Assembly: GCA_027604705.1 (NCBI GenBank) | Contig: JADHYV010000067.1 | Span: 1 to 64,000 of the forward strand | DNA: 64,000 nucleotides | Direction: 5' to 3' | DNA from: Allomyces arbusculus | Taxonomy: Eukaryota; Blastocladiomycota; Blastocladiomycetes; Blastocladiales; Blastocladiaceae | In this document: positions 48,834 to 61,440 of the stretch, in pieces | Layout of the letters: each line of letters starts with the position of its first letter | Numbering within the stretch: the first letter of the stretch is position 1 | Notes under the pieces: generated by a model | The model's input: only the letters and a program-made list of their open reading frames with translations | Told to the model about the DNA's origin: nothing | Database searches by the model: none | Made by a program: the position numbers and the translations under genes

Positions 48834-49428
48834 ACATGTTTTTGCTCTTGGTCCTCGCAGAGTTCATGCTGGCTGACCTGCCCGCCGCTGCCGTCCCCGC
48901 CGCCACCACAACCGCGGCATCCAAGTCCATCAAAGAATCAAGCTGCATGCATGCGCGTCGGACCCAGTAGCACCGTCCCGGAAAAAAAGGACGTCCTGCT
49001 CTTCACCTGCCTCGCTCGACTCTCGCCAGTGCCTCGCTCCGTTGCGGCTGTCGGGCAACCGCCCGGCCCATGCGAGCCAGCTTGGCGGCGACCTGCACAA
49101 CAATGCCGCGTGCGAATTCGCCGCCGCGATTGCGACGCACTGTGTGTGTCCGTGCTGGGCGTGGGCAAGAGTGACGAGTGGCCGGCGCCCATCGAGGCAG
49201 CAGATGTGATGAGTGGTCGGTAGCAGAGTGGACTGGATCCAGGGGCGAATGGTGGAGAGGGCTTAGTATGTGGCGTCAAGAACGTGCCGGTCGAAACGCA
49301 CTCCGCGGCATCGAGGTAGGGTGGAGAGGAGAGGATGTGCGTTCACGCGGTCAATGGCTGAGCGGTTGTCGCCCTGGGCGCCGACCACTTTGGTTCGACG
49401 AGGAGGAGGAGGCGGTGGCCGAGTTATA
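48834..49428 (+). pseudogene. Alpha/beta hydrolase remnant C
   Basis: Keeps the leader (L-A-D-L-P-A-A-A-V), L-G-G-D-L-H-N-N near 49080, G-V-G-K-S-D-E-W and a C-terminal V-K-N-V-P-V-E-T ... W-F-D-E-E-E-E-A-V-A-E-L. The central part with the nucleophile elbow is deleted between about 49215 and 49265. Clearly dead. Confidence 0.75.
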
Positions 49429-49543
49429 ATGATCCCGTTTATCCAGTCGGGCGTGAAGGGGAACATGGGATTTGATTCCTGCTCACTGTCGGTCCATATC
49501 AGCCCCATTGCAAACTGTTCTCATTTCACAACACGATGCTTCT

Positions 49544-50420
49544 TCACGACCATCTCGCTGACGACCCCACCGTGTACGGCGGCGGTGCGCCGTCCTTGTC
49601 GTGTTCCTCGTTCCTACATTTTTCGTCGTCGGGCGGCGCCAGCGCTGCGGGCGCCGGTCCATGCGCGTCTGCCATATCCACCAGCATGTATCCGGACCCG
49701 TTCTCGTTCGCCGTCCACTGCCACCACTGCACATTGCCCCGTTGCTCATTCTCGCTCTCCGTGACCGCTGACGCATGCGCATCCGGCACGGAGATCCACC
49801 TCACCTGCGCACCATTATCCACCTGCACATTTTCACCCGTGGGGTCATCCACGACCGTGCGCTCCACCCTCCTCACCCTCGGCACGCGCGCACGGAACGC
49901 ACTCACCCATCTCCAGCTCCACACCCACCGCGACACCGCCCTCCAGGCGCGCCTTGCCCAGCCGCTCCACGTCACTTGCGGCTCCGCATTCAACTTATCC
50001 TTGATCGCGAAAACGCCCAGAAACAGCCCAAACACGACAAACGGCGCCAACAGTCCGAACCAGAATCCCGGGTCGGCGAATGGGTTGCGCGGTGCGGGCG
50101 GACACGTCGGACCATAGTAAATGGCCGTGTCGTGCGTTGGCGTGAGCGTAATAAACGTGCAGTTGCGCAGGGCGTCTGCGGAAGAGGGTGCGGCGGCAAT
50201 TGACGCGCGGTCCCAGTACCCGGGCGCGCCGGTTGGGCCTATGAGAGGGTGGGCGGGGGAGCCTGGCGCGATCATGAAAGAGCGGCGCATCGCGTCAATG
50301 CATGCGTGTCGGACAGGCGCAGAGGTGCGGGAACGGACCGAAAACGTCAGCGCCCCACGAGTCGAGGCCGCGTGCGGTCAACTGCGCGGCATTGTCAGTG
50401 TCGCTGGTCGGGGACACCAT
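49544..50420 (-). CDS. Single-pass membrane protein with PPPY tail, copy P2
   Basis: Exons 50420-50339 and 50262-49544 (junction F/G-S-P-A-H-P-L-I-G, donor GTCCGT, acceptor CCAG) give 266 aa. Same plan as P1: G-P-T-G-A-P-G-Y-W-D-R, R-N-C-T-F-I-T, I-Y-Y-G-P-T-C-P-P, membrane segment F-W-F-G-L-L-A-P-F-V-V-F-G-L-F, Trp-rich stretch (W-V-W-S-W-R-W-V), N-V-Q-W-W-Q-W, G-S-G-Y-M-L-V and tail D-G-A-P-P-P-Y-T. No breaks. Predicted WW-domain ligand at an internal membrane; function otherwise unknown. Confidence 0.8.
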
Positions 50421-50859
50421 GGAGCGAGGCGATGCGGTCGACACGACGCTCTTGGTATTTGACTCTGCAGGCCGAGCGTGCACGACGTGATTTGGCTCCT
50501 TGACAGCTTGAGCTGAGAGTAGTTGCGAATGATGGGATTGCCTGCTGCTCTGGCCTGGACCGTAGTCCGGGCGGGCCTTGATGTCAGGAGAGCGACAACC
50601 AGCGCCCTCGCTCGATATCTATGAGCAGCCGGCGTGCCGAAGTCACGAACTCGTTAAGACCATGTCAACGCGGCTGCATGGCATGGGCAGCACCTCAACC
50701 AGGAGCTTCGTCGCCACCCGACAAAAACATCGTATGTCCCTGGGCACGCTCCAGCTTCAGGACGGTGCTGCTGCGGAGGGCGGCGCGCTTGGACGCGCTG
50801 TTGTCTCTGGAGAACTGCGCGGGCGGCCAGTACCTATCCTGACGCGAACTTGACACCGC
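50421..50859. other. Spacer with module repeat
   Basis: Upstream of P2. The part 50676-50830 is the second copy of the module-junction repeat (GGCATGGGCAGCACCT, CCCTGGGCACG, GACGCGCTGTTGTCTCTG). No gene. Confidence 0.5.
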
Positions 50860-51135
50860 AGGCTATTGTTCGCTCACGCGACCTTTCTATTGCCTGGGTG
50901 GACACACGCACGTTTTCCAGCTGTTGATGGCCAGCTCGAACGCCGTTTCCCTGTGCCTCGTCTGGAGCGACGCAATGACGCATTGTGTCCATGGATGGCG
51001 CCATGCAGGCTTCCCAGTTTCCCGCCCTCGAACAAACTGGGATCAAAAGTGGGTAGAGAGGGGAGGACGTGTGTGGGCGCCGTGAATAAATGGACAGTGG
51101 TCGTGCTGGATGCCTCCTAATTTTTGGATTGAAGA
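50860..51135 (+). pseudogene. Alpha/beta hydrolase remnant D
   Basis: The last part (51048-51135) matches the hydrolase end: G-R-T-C-V-G-A-V-N-K-W-T-V-V-V and a TTTTTGGATTGAAGAGGAGG stretch equal to the F-W-F-D-E-E-E region. The first part (50865-51010) matches 52610-52740 instead. Most of the gene is gone. Confidence 0.6.
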
Positions 51136-51190
51136 GGAGGGGTTGGTCGATGGCGGTCCTGTAACACACGACCAGATTGCTTTCACCTTT

Positions 51191-52121
51191 TCAATGTATT
51201 GGTCCCTGTATCCAATCCCAAAGGTTCCCATTTTCACTCCATGGCTTTTTCTCACGCCCATCTCGGTGACGCACCTCTGCATTGTACGGCGGTGGAGCGC
51301 GGTCCACGTCCTGCTCGTCATCCGTGGGCGACGCCAACGTCGCAGGCTCTGGCCCGCCCTTATCGCTCTGTGCTGTTTCCACCAGCACGTACCCGGACCC
51401 AGTCCCGTCCGGCGCGGTCCACCACCATCGCCGCCACCACTGCTTTTTGTCCCGTTGCTCATGCGGGCCCTCGCTTTCCGTGACCACCGATGCATCCGCA
51501 GTCGGCCTGGCGCTCCGCCACACCTTTCCACCAAAACACGTCCGCACATGCTCGCCCCTGCCCACCGCCGAATCGCGTTCCATGCTCACTTTCCTCGCCA
51601 CCCGCGCCCAGAGTTTGCAAGTCCGGCTCCCCACCCACTTGCTGGCCGCCCTCCACGCACGCCTTGTCCACCTGCCCAAGGTCACATGCGGCTCTACATC
51701 CATGAGAAGCTTGATCATGAGCCCCGCCAGAAACAGGCCAAACACGACAATCAGGCCCACCAGTCCTTTTCATAGTTCCGGGTAGGCCAGCGGGTTGCGT
51801 GGTGCGGGCGGAAATGTCGGGCCGTAGTAGATGGCCGTGTCGTGGCTGGGAGTGAGCGTGATGAATGTGCAGTTGCGCACCTCATCGGGCGAAGTGGGCG
51901 CGGCAGCAATCGACTCACGGTCCCAGTACCCAGGCGCGCCGTTCGGGCCGATGAGGGGGTGAGCAGGGGAGCCTGGCGGTGGAGTGGTGCGGTGAGGGTG
52001 ATGAGCGTCGGGAGAAGGAATGTGAGGATGTGGGACGGTCGGACCGAAGATGTCAGTCCCACGACTCGAGGCCGCGCGCGGTCAAGTCCGTGGCGGCAGA
52101 GCCGCCAGTCGGGGACGTCAT
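51191..52121 (-). pseudogene. PPPY membrane protein copy P3, damaged
   Basis: Exon 1 equivalent begins at 52121 (M-T-S-P-T-G-G-S ... E-S-W-D) but carries one extra base before the I-F/G junction near 52053. Exon 2 equivalent from about 51977 reads G-S-P-A-H-P-L-I-G-P-N-G-A-P-G-Y-W-D-R and continues to an in-frame TGA at 51772-51770, where relatives have Trp just before the membrane segment. Downstream the frame is open to 51191 and keeps R-A-P-P-P-Y-N, with a tail about 25 residues longer than P1 and P2. Two independent lesions argue for a true pseudogene. Confidence 0.75.
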
Positions 52122-55100
52122 GGCGACACGCGACACGGTCTGGTGGACAGGACGGTCTTGGTGCTCGGATCTGTGGCTTGGTAGTGCAGGACGTGCTTGG
52201 GCCGCTTGACAGCCAGTGAGAGTGGCTGCGAAATATCGATTGTGATTTTTGCTGGTACGACGGACCTGAACAGCGGTCCGAGCGCGTCATTGATTCAAGG
52301 AGAGCGACAGCGAAAGTCGTCGCATCCTGGACATATATGAGCTACCACCGCGCAGCGCTCCAAAGTCGCGCCTTCTTCTCAGGACGCACGGCAGTGGCAT
52401 GGCATGGGCACCTCAGCCGCTCCATCGCCAAACGACAAAATGGCACCAGTCCCTGGGCGTCTTACAACTTCACGAGGGCGCTGCTGCGGAGGGCGACGCG
52501 TGTGCGCTGGGACGCGCTGTTCTCGTTGGGGAACCTGCAGGCGGCAGGATCTGCTTTTCTCGATGCAGTCTGACGCGCCAGGCGCCGCTGCACGCGACGC
52601 ACTGTGGCTGTTCGCCCACGAGATCGTCATACTTGGGCTGGGTGGAAACATGCACTTTCTCTGGTCGATGATGGCCGGCTCGCGTTTCTCTCCCTATCCA
52701 GACCTCATCTGGAGCGACGTGATAACGTATTACGTCCATCGTGTCGATTTGTTGGGGAGGCGATGTAGGTTGCTCCAGACAAGATGGAGGTTTCTTTTAT
52801 TGCACGTCCATGTTCTTGTTTTCGCGTTCGCAGATCAATTTGGCCATTTCGGGTCGGCCTGCAGCAACCATCTGGTTGCTTTACCAAATATCGGGGAGTA
52901 TCACAAGGCTTGCATATATAACGCGGATGGTTTGGAGATCAAGTGCTAAGCGATGGTCACTGGGCTCACGCAAGTGCACCCGTCTCCTAATCTAGTGGGC
53001 TTGATGCGGCCGCAAAGGGACAGGAGAGAAAGACTGTCCAAGACTGCCAGGTTCTTTGGCGGCTTGTGAATTGCTCATCTCTACATTCGACTGTCGATGC
53101 TGTCACATGCACTCGCAATATCAGCGCGACGGAGGTCGCAGCATTGGCGGCCGCGGGCGAAGACATGTAGAACCCGCGCTTCAAGATAGTCTGCTACCCA
53201 GAAAAGCACCAAGCCAGGGCATGAGCAGCCATGACGCTGAAATATCGCCCACTTGGTCGCGCGACATTTCGTGACTGCTTCTGGTGCTGAAAGGAGCACA
53301 CGTCTCCATCCGTATTGTTGACAAGAACGTCAACTCAAATGAGCAGAGATGTCAGCCACGGAGCGGGCGCTGTTGTAGACCCGCGACTCTGACGAAGCTG
53401 GCGCCACGTCAGTCTGACACGCCTACTGCTTGCACCCACCACACCGGCATCCTATTGCCTCCCCCCGTTCGGACAGAGCCTCATCAAAAGCTGATTACTC
53501 GGGTCGTTTGACATCGTTCAAGTCTTGGTGACAGCCCAGTGCAACCAGACTGCGCCAAGACCGTTGCCAGCCAACACCGACAGCTGCAGGAGTGCACATT
53601 GCAGCAGGGCTAGCAGGTTTATCAACGTCGTTTTCAGATATCTTCGCGCCTTCAGAGTGGAAAGTCAAGCATCAGCGCGCCAAGTCCATGACCAACAACG
53701 ACACCACCACGACATGCCTCTTTGACATGGCGGCTGCACCACACTTCAGCCATCGCGCAAACACGGGCGCATGTACGGTGGCACCCTTGCCATCCTCACC
53801 AACACATGACTAGATGCTCACCGCGATGTCATCAAGTTTGGTTTGAGGGCTGTCCTGCTGCGTCTTTCTCCAACTCAAATGCGCACGTGCCGTTTGGGCG
53901 TAAATCGGGTTGTGATATTCTGCGTAAGCTGCAAACACACGTCCCTGCACCATCACAACCCTCTGCTTGACATGGCAACTTGATGCAAACTCTCATGCAT
54001 GCACCTCCAAGCCTGCCTTTGCGCACGACGCCGCGTAAAAAGTGGACTTGTGTGCCGTGTCACTGCTGCCGTTGCTGACAGCGCGCGTGCGAAGACTCTC
54101 GACCAACGGCCAGTCGTCACCCTCAAGCCTACCCATTGCCGACTGCGGCTCTCTTCTCCATAATTCGAAACGACCTTGATTGCCAGTCTTGCTTGCCAGT
54201 TGCTGGGTCCCATGATGAGTCGCATTGCGCGTAGGCGCGTGCAAGCGTGCGCAGTTCTCCCAGCAACTCATTGTCGCAACTGTGCGCGCGCACGCGCGCA
54301 AAGGCAGCGTCGTCTCTTCCGCTCGGCGAAACGGGCCGGATAATCGGCCTTGGTCGCCTTGGCAATGCACGAGAACCTCGCGCGCGTGTTGCTGGTGTAT
54401 CGCACGAGGGTCAACCAATGGCCCATCCTTACTCACCTTTTCGTGGCATCTCCGGCATGCTCGCCCGTGGTCTCCTCGGTCCGGCCGGTACGCTTGCGCA
54501 CCACCCGTGGTGCTGGCCCGCTCGCACGCTGGCTCCTGTCCCGCCGCAGCTCTCGATATCGTCGTTGGTACATTAGCTGGCACTAATCGGGCCGTACGTA
54601 ACTCCCGCGCGTCTCTCGCATCACCATCTGATGGCCAACGTGGATTGTTTCAACCTGAAACCGGCACGCGGGCGTGGTTCTGGAACCTGAACTCGGATCC
54701 ATGAGTCAAGTTGGTCGCGTGCGCCGCTCGTTGAGCCGTTCGTGGCCCCGGAAAGTGTGCACAGGGATTGAGCAATTCTCGTCGAGTTTGCCCGGCACAA
54801 GTCAAACAACGGGAGGCCAATGCACCCGCGCGCGTGGCGTACGCTTCAAGGGGATCACCCGGACGTTGACGCGGCGCTGTCGCCGAGTCCGCACGAAAAA
54901 CGAAGGAAAGACGATCCACGCCAACGATTCACATTGCCCGTTGGCTGGCCCCACATCGCCTTTTGCCGCTGCTGCTCCTCCCCATAAAGCCCGGCCGCCC
55001 GCCCGCTGCAGGTCCTGCTCCTGATCCTCGCTCTCTTCGACCTCCACTCCGCGCCTGCCTCACTGGCCGCTGCTCATCGTCGCCAGCGCCGTTTCCAACG

Positions 55101-55244
55101 TCGTCCGCCGCGATTTCCGCTGCTATTTTGCTCGCAAGCGCCCGTAACCCGAAGCAACAGTAGCAGCAACAACACGCTCGAAAGCCTGCACGCCAGCTGC
55201 ATTGCTCATTCTCGAACGGACCCGGCCGCTTCTCGCTGGCCAAG
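52122..55244. other. Intergenic region with module remnant, no supported gene
   Basis: About 3.1 kb. The third copy of the module-junction repeat lies at 52393-52560, and 52600-52740 resembles the DNA at 50865-51010, so the amplified array fades out near 52.75 kb. From 53.0 to 55.2 kb there are only scattered open frames. On the minus strand around 54850-54780 a frame reads C-L-T-C-A-G-Q-T-R-R-E-L-L-N-P-C-A-H-F, which looks like the first half of a RING finger. No complete gene could be built. Confidence 0.45.
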
Positions 55245-58200
55245 ATGGTCGATCAACCACTCGCCTTTTGCGCTGGTGCCGAGGATGCATGGGTTCGTGG
55301 CCTCGCTTGCAGCGCATGAGCTTGCACCTTTCGAGTCGATGCTAATCCGATTCGATACGAATGATTGTAGGGACCTGCATCGTCAAATCGACACCAAGAC
55401 ATGACGCTTTGTTTCCAAGAAACGTACGCATCATTTCGAGAGCGTACCGCTGTCCTCGCATTTGCGCTTGATCTTGAACTGATCGCTTTTCGTTTTCCCA
55501 CCTCACAGCGTCATCGGACCCGTCGTCAATGGCTTATTCTTGCTGTTCGCGATAAATCGGCTCCCCAGGTTATTGCGCAAGCCACGACATTCTGGCTCAA
55601 TCAACGTGTGGGTCGCGCGCGGTAAGCAGGTTCGTGTCGGTGGCATCCACACGCATTCCGCGCTCCTTCCATGCAGCTCACCCACGTTCCGCCATTTTCA
55701 GTTTGTCGCGTTCCCGGCGCTCGTCGTTCTCTCGCTCGTCGCGCTCATCACGAGTGGCACCCACGCCGGCGCATTTACCTCGACCGTGCTCAACTGGCTG
55801 CTCGTGACCATCAGCACAATTGTGGCGTTTGTCCTGATCACGCTGGAGCAGTCGCGGTCGCGCACGCCCTCGTCGCTCGTCTGCCTCTATGGATTCTTCC
55901 ATGCGATCGCGGTCGCATGGCGGTTGCGCGCCCTCACGACTATTGACGACGTGGCGCCGGCGTCGTCGGGCCTGACGATTGCGTACCTGGTTGTGCTCAT
56001 TGTTGCGATCGCTCTCGAAGCCGCGTCGACGTTCTCGTCGGACCCGACGGCGACGGTTCATGACGTATGTTTTCCTTGTGGGCCGCTTTTACCTCGGAAC
56101 GAGACCGCAGCTCACCCGCCGTCTTGCATCCGCGCAAAATAGCCGATGGCCAGCCCCGAGCACCTCGCCAACATATTTTCGAAGATCACGTTCACATGGA
56201 CGTACGGCATCCTCAAAATCGGCGTCAGAAAATTTCTTGATCTCGATGACTTGTGGACGGTGCCCGAGGACCACACGGCGCACGCGAGCCACGTCATGCT
56301 CGCTGCCGAAATCGAAAAGCGCAAGGGCAAGCGGCACGCACTGTTTGGAGCGCTCATGGCCTGCTTTGGCTCACGCGTGTTCAAGGTGTTCTTTGGCCTG
56401 ATTGTCGTGCAAGTCTTCAACTTTTTCGTGCCGCTGCTCGTCGAGCAACTGATTGGCTATGTCGGCCAGTGGAACGCGGGCAAGGTCGGCGTCACGAAAG
56501 CTGACGGGATCCTGATTGCGGTCGGGTGGTTGGCGATTGCCATCGTGTCGGCGTTCCTCTACAACTTGTCGTTCTTCATTTGCTTCCGCGCCGAAATTGC
56601 GCTGCGCGCCGCACTCATGGCGACGATTTACCGCAAGTCGATGCGGATTCCGGCGCACGCGCGTGATTCGACGGGTGCTATTGGTACGTTTTCCCGCCGG
56701 TGTACTCCACGACCTGGATCGTCCAACTAACCGCTATTTCGCGCGACAGTGAACCATATGCAAGTCGATGCAGCGGCAATTGGCATGATGGTCTTCCACG
56801 TGCCGAACACGGCGATTGTCCCCGTCCAGGTCGTCGCCTACCTGATCCTGCTCTATGTCAAGGTCGGCATTGCCGCCCTGATCGCGTTCGGTCTCGTTCT
56901 CGGCGCTGCGTTCATCATGAGCGCCCTCGCCAAGTACACGCTCGTCTACCAGAAGTCGAAACTCAACGCCATGGACGAGCGCATTCGGCTCACGTCCGAA
57001 GTGCTCAAGGGCATCAAGACCATCAAGCTGTTTGGGTGGAGCCAGTTTTTCCAGGACCGGATCGTTGGCGTGCGCGCGCGCGAGCTGCATTCGCTTAAGC
57101 AGGTCAACGCCATGTCCTCGTACCAGGCGTCGTTCAGTACGCTGGTCCCGTCGCTGCTCGCGTTTGCCACTTTCGCGCTGTTCACGGCCATCTCGTCGAA
57201 GCCGCTGACGCCCCAGCTCGTCTTTGTCGCGCTCTCGGTTCTCAATCTCCTCGGCGCGCCCATCGTACGTTCTTGTTGCGAGATTGCGCGGGATTCTTGA
57301 TCCACATCCTTGCAGTACTCACAAAAGTGCCTGACTATAGATGGCAATCGTCTGGTCGTTCGGTCCGATTATGCAGGGTGTCGCCGGGTACCAGCGCGTG
57401 CGCCGGTTCCTCGACCACCATGAGCTCGACCTCGACGCAGTAACTGTGCGCCCACACACCGAGGGCGTCGACGTGGCTCTCGAGATCAAGGACGGCTTCT
57501 TTTACTGGGACGGCGAGGGCGACGATAAAGCCGACCCGCCATCGGACCTCGACCAGTGTGTGCTCAAGAACATCAACCTGACGGTGCGCAAGGGCACGTC
57601 CGTCGCCATTGTCGCGCCCGTCGGCCAGGGCAAGACAACGCTCGTCTCGGCCATGCTCGGCGAAGTGTATCGCGCGCGCGGGTCGGTGTCGCGGTTCGGG
57701 TCCGTCGCCATGGTCGCACAAGTGCCGTGGATTGTGAACGCAACGGTGCGCGACAACATCACGTTTGGCCATGTGTTCAATCAGGCGTGGTATGACCAGG
57801 TCGTGGACGCGTGCTCGCTGCGCCGCGATTTCACCGTGCTCGACTACGGTGACAAAACGATGGTGCGTTTGTGTTGTGACATCTTCACCCGCTTTGACGT
57901 TGTGGATTTCCCTGAACCTGACCCACGATTCGCACACCCTGTAGATTGGCGAAAAGGGGATTAACTTGTCGGGCGGGCAGCGCGCGCGTATCGCGTGCGC
58001 GCGCGCGCTCTACTCCAAGGCCGATATTTTCATTTTCGACGACCCGCTCTCGGCCGTCGATGCGCACGTCGACCGGCACATGTTCAACAACATTCTGGGC
58101 CCCAACGGGTTGCTCAAGGACAAGACGCGCATTCTCGTCACGCACGCCGTGCACCATCTTGCCGAACTCGACCACCTCGTGCTGCTCGACCATGGCCGCA

Positions 58201-60346
58201 TTGTCGAGTCGGGTACCTACACTGAGCTCGCGGCCAACACCGACCCGGACAGCATGTTCAACCAGCTGGTCGCGGCGTTCAACGCCAAGAGGCACCATGG
58301 TAACGGAGAGGAAGGGTTGTCGGACGAGGACGATGCGTCTTCGTCGGGTCTGGATGGGGATGTGGTGCACAACCGCCGCGATTCGGCGTCGGCTGTGTCG
58401 ATTTCTGCCGCGGCGCATGCCAAGGACCTCGAGGCCAAGGAGGAGTTGGACGACGGCACGCTGGCCCCGCTTCTGGCAGCGTCGACCAAGAACGTGAAAA
58501 AGAAGGCCGCGAGTGTGCATCCCAAGGACGACGAGGACGAGAATGAGGAAGGCATGGAGCGCGGCAGTGTCGGCCGTGAGGTCTACATGACCTATATCGA
58601 CTTTTGCGGTCGGTGGGCGTTTGTCATCAACGCTCTGCTCTCGGCGCTGTCGATTGGGCTCACGCTCGGCACGCAGTACGTGCTCGGCGCGTGGTCGGCG
58701 GACCCAAGTGCCTCGACGTGGAAGTGGCTCTCGATCTACGCGGGCATGACAGTGGCCAATTCGATCTTGACGGGCTTCGCCTTCTATTACTTCTTTGCGG
58801 TCATTGCGATCAAGTGCTCGGAACGCACATCCACGACGCTGCTCGCGCGTCTGTTGCGTCTGCCGCAGGCAATGTTCGATGTGACGCCCGTGGGCCGCAT
58901 TCTCAACCGCGTTTCCAAGGACCAGGATTCGGTCGACACGATGCTGCCGCCGCAAGTGCACCACTACTTTTTCGCGCTCCTCCAGCTGCTCTCGATTCTC
59001 ATCTCAATTGCTGTGGCCACGCCCTGGTTCCTGGTCCTGGTCCTGCCGCTGTCGGGCCTGTTCTACGTGATCCAGCGTACCTTCCTCTCGGCGTCGCGCG
59101 AATTGCAGCGGCTCACGTCGGTGACGCGGTCGCCTGTCTACCAGCTGTTTTCCGAGTCGCTCGAGGGCCTGCTCTCGATTCGCGCGTTTGCCGTGCAGGA
59201 CCGGTTCTGCGACGACATTGATGCCAAGATCGATCTCAGCAACAAGGCGCTCTACACGCAGGTCGCGCTGAACCGCTGGCTCGGACTCGTCTTGCAAATG
59301 ATCTCGGCGATTATCATGTTTGGTGCTGCGCTGTTTGCCGCGCTCGCGCCGGAGCGCGGCACGACGTTGATTGGCGTCTCGGTCACGTTTGCGCAGCAGT
59401 TGACGTGGATGTTGATTCAGCTCGTGCGCATTTACTGTGATATCGGTATGCTCATGCTTGACACTCTCCACGTTGCCGCACCGGGAACCTAATCATGCGA
59501 TGTGCCCATCCTTTAGAAACCAACATCGTCTCGGTCGAGCGCATCCGCGAATACGCCGAGATGCCGCCCGAGGCCGCCGAGCACACGGACCTGGCGTTGC
59601 CCGCCGACTGGCCAACTACCGGCAAGATCGAGTTTGACCACTACTCGACGCGGTACCGGCCTGGGCTCGACCTCGTCCTGCGCAATCTGTCGCTGTCGAT
59701 TCAGGGCGGTGAGAAGATTGGGATCGTTGGTCGTACCGGCGCTGGCAAATCGTCAGCAACGCTCGCATTGTTCCGCATCATCGAGGCGGCCGAGGGCGCC
59801 ATCAAAATTGACGGCGTCGATATCTCGCAGCTCGGGCTGCAGGATTTGCGAACGCGGCTGACGGTGCTCCCCCAAGAACCCGTCATTTTTGAGGGCACGG
59901 TCCGCGAGAACCTCGACCCGCTCGGGACCAAGTCGGACGCCGACATGTGGGCCGCGCTCGCCGCCGCACACTTGAAGCCGGCCATTGAGGAATTGGGCGA
60001 TGGGCTCGACTCGCCGATCAAGGCCGGGTCACTGTCGGTCGGCCAGTCGCAACTGCTGTGCCTGGCGCGCGCGATCTTGCGCAAGACGCGCGTGCTCGCC
60101 CTAGATGAAGCATCAGCGTCGGTCGACCACCGTACCGACGAGTACGTGCAGGAAACGATTCGCACGGCATTTAAGGAGTGCACGGTGTTGACGATTGCGC
60201 ACCGTGTGGCCACCGTCATGGACTACGACCGGATCCTCGTTCTGGATCATGGCCAAGTGTCCGAGTTTGATTCGCCCGAGAGGTTATTGGCCAACCCGTC
60301 GTCCATGTTTTATGGGCTGGCCAAGGAGAGCGGGCTTGTTGCGTAA
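55245..60346 (+). CDS. ABCC-type (MRP/Ycf1-like) ABC transporter
   Basis: Nine exons: 55245-55292, 55371-55423, 55509-55605, 55702-56064, 56143-56683, 56750-57264, 57341-57862, 57945-59445 and 59517-60346, giving about 1489 aa. The N-terminus (F-C-A-G-A-E-D-A-W ... M-T-L-C-F-Q-E-T) and following hydrophobic segments form TMD0. TMD1 starts near residue 190; NBD1 has Walker A A-P-V-G-Q-G-K-T-T near 630, L-S-G-G-Q near 720 and D-D-P-L-S-A-V-D. An acidic linker, TMD2 and NBD2 (G-R-T-G-A-G-K-S-S near 1288, L-S-V-G-Q, L-D-E-A-S-A-S-V-D) follow. Likely exports glutathione or other conjugates at the vacuole or plasma membrane. The exon 3/4 junction is the least certain. Confidence 0.92.
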
Positions 60347-61440
60347 CCAGCAAGCACCGCGTGGTGGGAAGAGGTGGGCGTGCAACTTTTGATCTTTAGA
60401 TGGGGTGGGAAAACAAGAGTGAAAGAAGGGAACCATCCATATGCAAATAGCAATCGACAACGTTTTTTGCTTCAATTTGACTCGCAGCTAGTTCTCGTGT
60501 GAAGCGGCCCACCCACTTGCAAAAACCAAACCGAGATTCAATCCGGCTTTACGGAGCCCCACTTCTCCATCCTGTCGCACGAGGATTCTTGTCCAAGTTA
60601 GCATACCAACATCCTGAACCCATTGCTTCCCGCTTTATGGAGCAAGAGAGGACCAGTAGATTTATTTTTTGGGTCAGTCAGACATTTATTTTCCTCCCAG
60701 TCTGTCCCCCGCATCGTGTCCACCAACGGCTTGACCAATGTCCGCAAGGTTGCTCAAATGGCGGCAAGCTGCACTGTCCTGATCTGCTCCGTCCGTGGTG
60801 CAGAAAGAACATGTCAACCGCTTGATTGCCTTTTCTGTCTGCGCCCTTCGTGATTTCTGTCGCAGAGTGACCGCCGAGTATATGACGCGCAACATCCTTG
60901 ATTGCCGCCCAATGAATCGGCGTCATGCCCGCAGCACGTTTTCCAGATTGTCTCATGCGAGGGCAAGAGTAACGGTTGCGTGCGTGTTGAGTGCCTTGCA
61001 AAACGTGTTTGTGCACCCAGGCAGCCACAGTCTCTTGTCTTGAACAATGGGAGGTAATGTCAGTAGGTATCAATGCTGCGGCATGCAGTTCCATAGAGAC
61101 AACGATGCATCCCACCGCTCGCGCCGCAGCAGCGCTCTCTTGAACCTGCCCAGGGACCGGCATCGTTTTGCTCCCCTGCAAGAGATGGGGGCCCTGGTTG
61201 AGCTTCTCTCCACGACATGCGGCTGCGGCGATGCTCGACGCGCGTCTTGAGGGAGAGAAACTGCCGTCGCGTGTCAGTCGCTCATAAATTAAACCAAAAG
61301 GATGCCCGTTGTCGCTCCGCTCGCTTTGGATCATCGACCCACCCATTCCACACTTTCGCGCGACCTTCAAGCCAGCCATAGCACGTCGTGCCTTCTCCCA
61401 CGCGCCAAAATTGCCTTGACCATCGCCTCGACCAACAATC
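60347..61440. other. Intergenic region with possible ankyrin relic
   Basis: About 1.1 kb. On the minus strand near 60930-60810 a frame reads G-M-T-P-I-H-W-A-A-I-K-D ... G-A-D-R-K-G-N-Q-A-V-D-M, which fits about one ankyrin repeat. It has no clear start, partner repeats or splice sites. Otherwise it holds the ABC transporter terminator and the promoter of the next gene. Confidence 0.4.
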
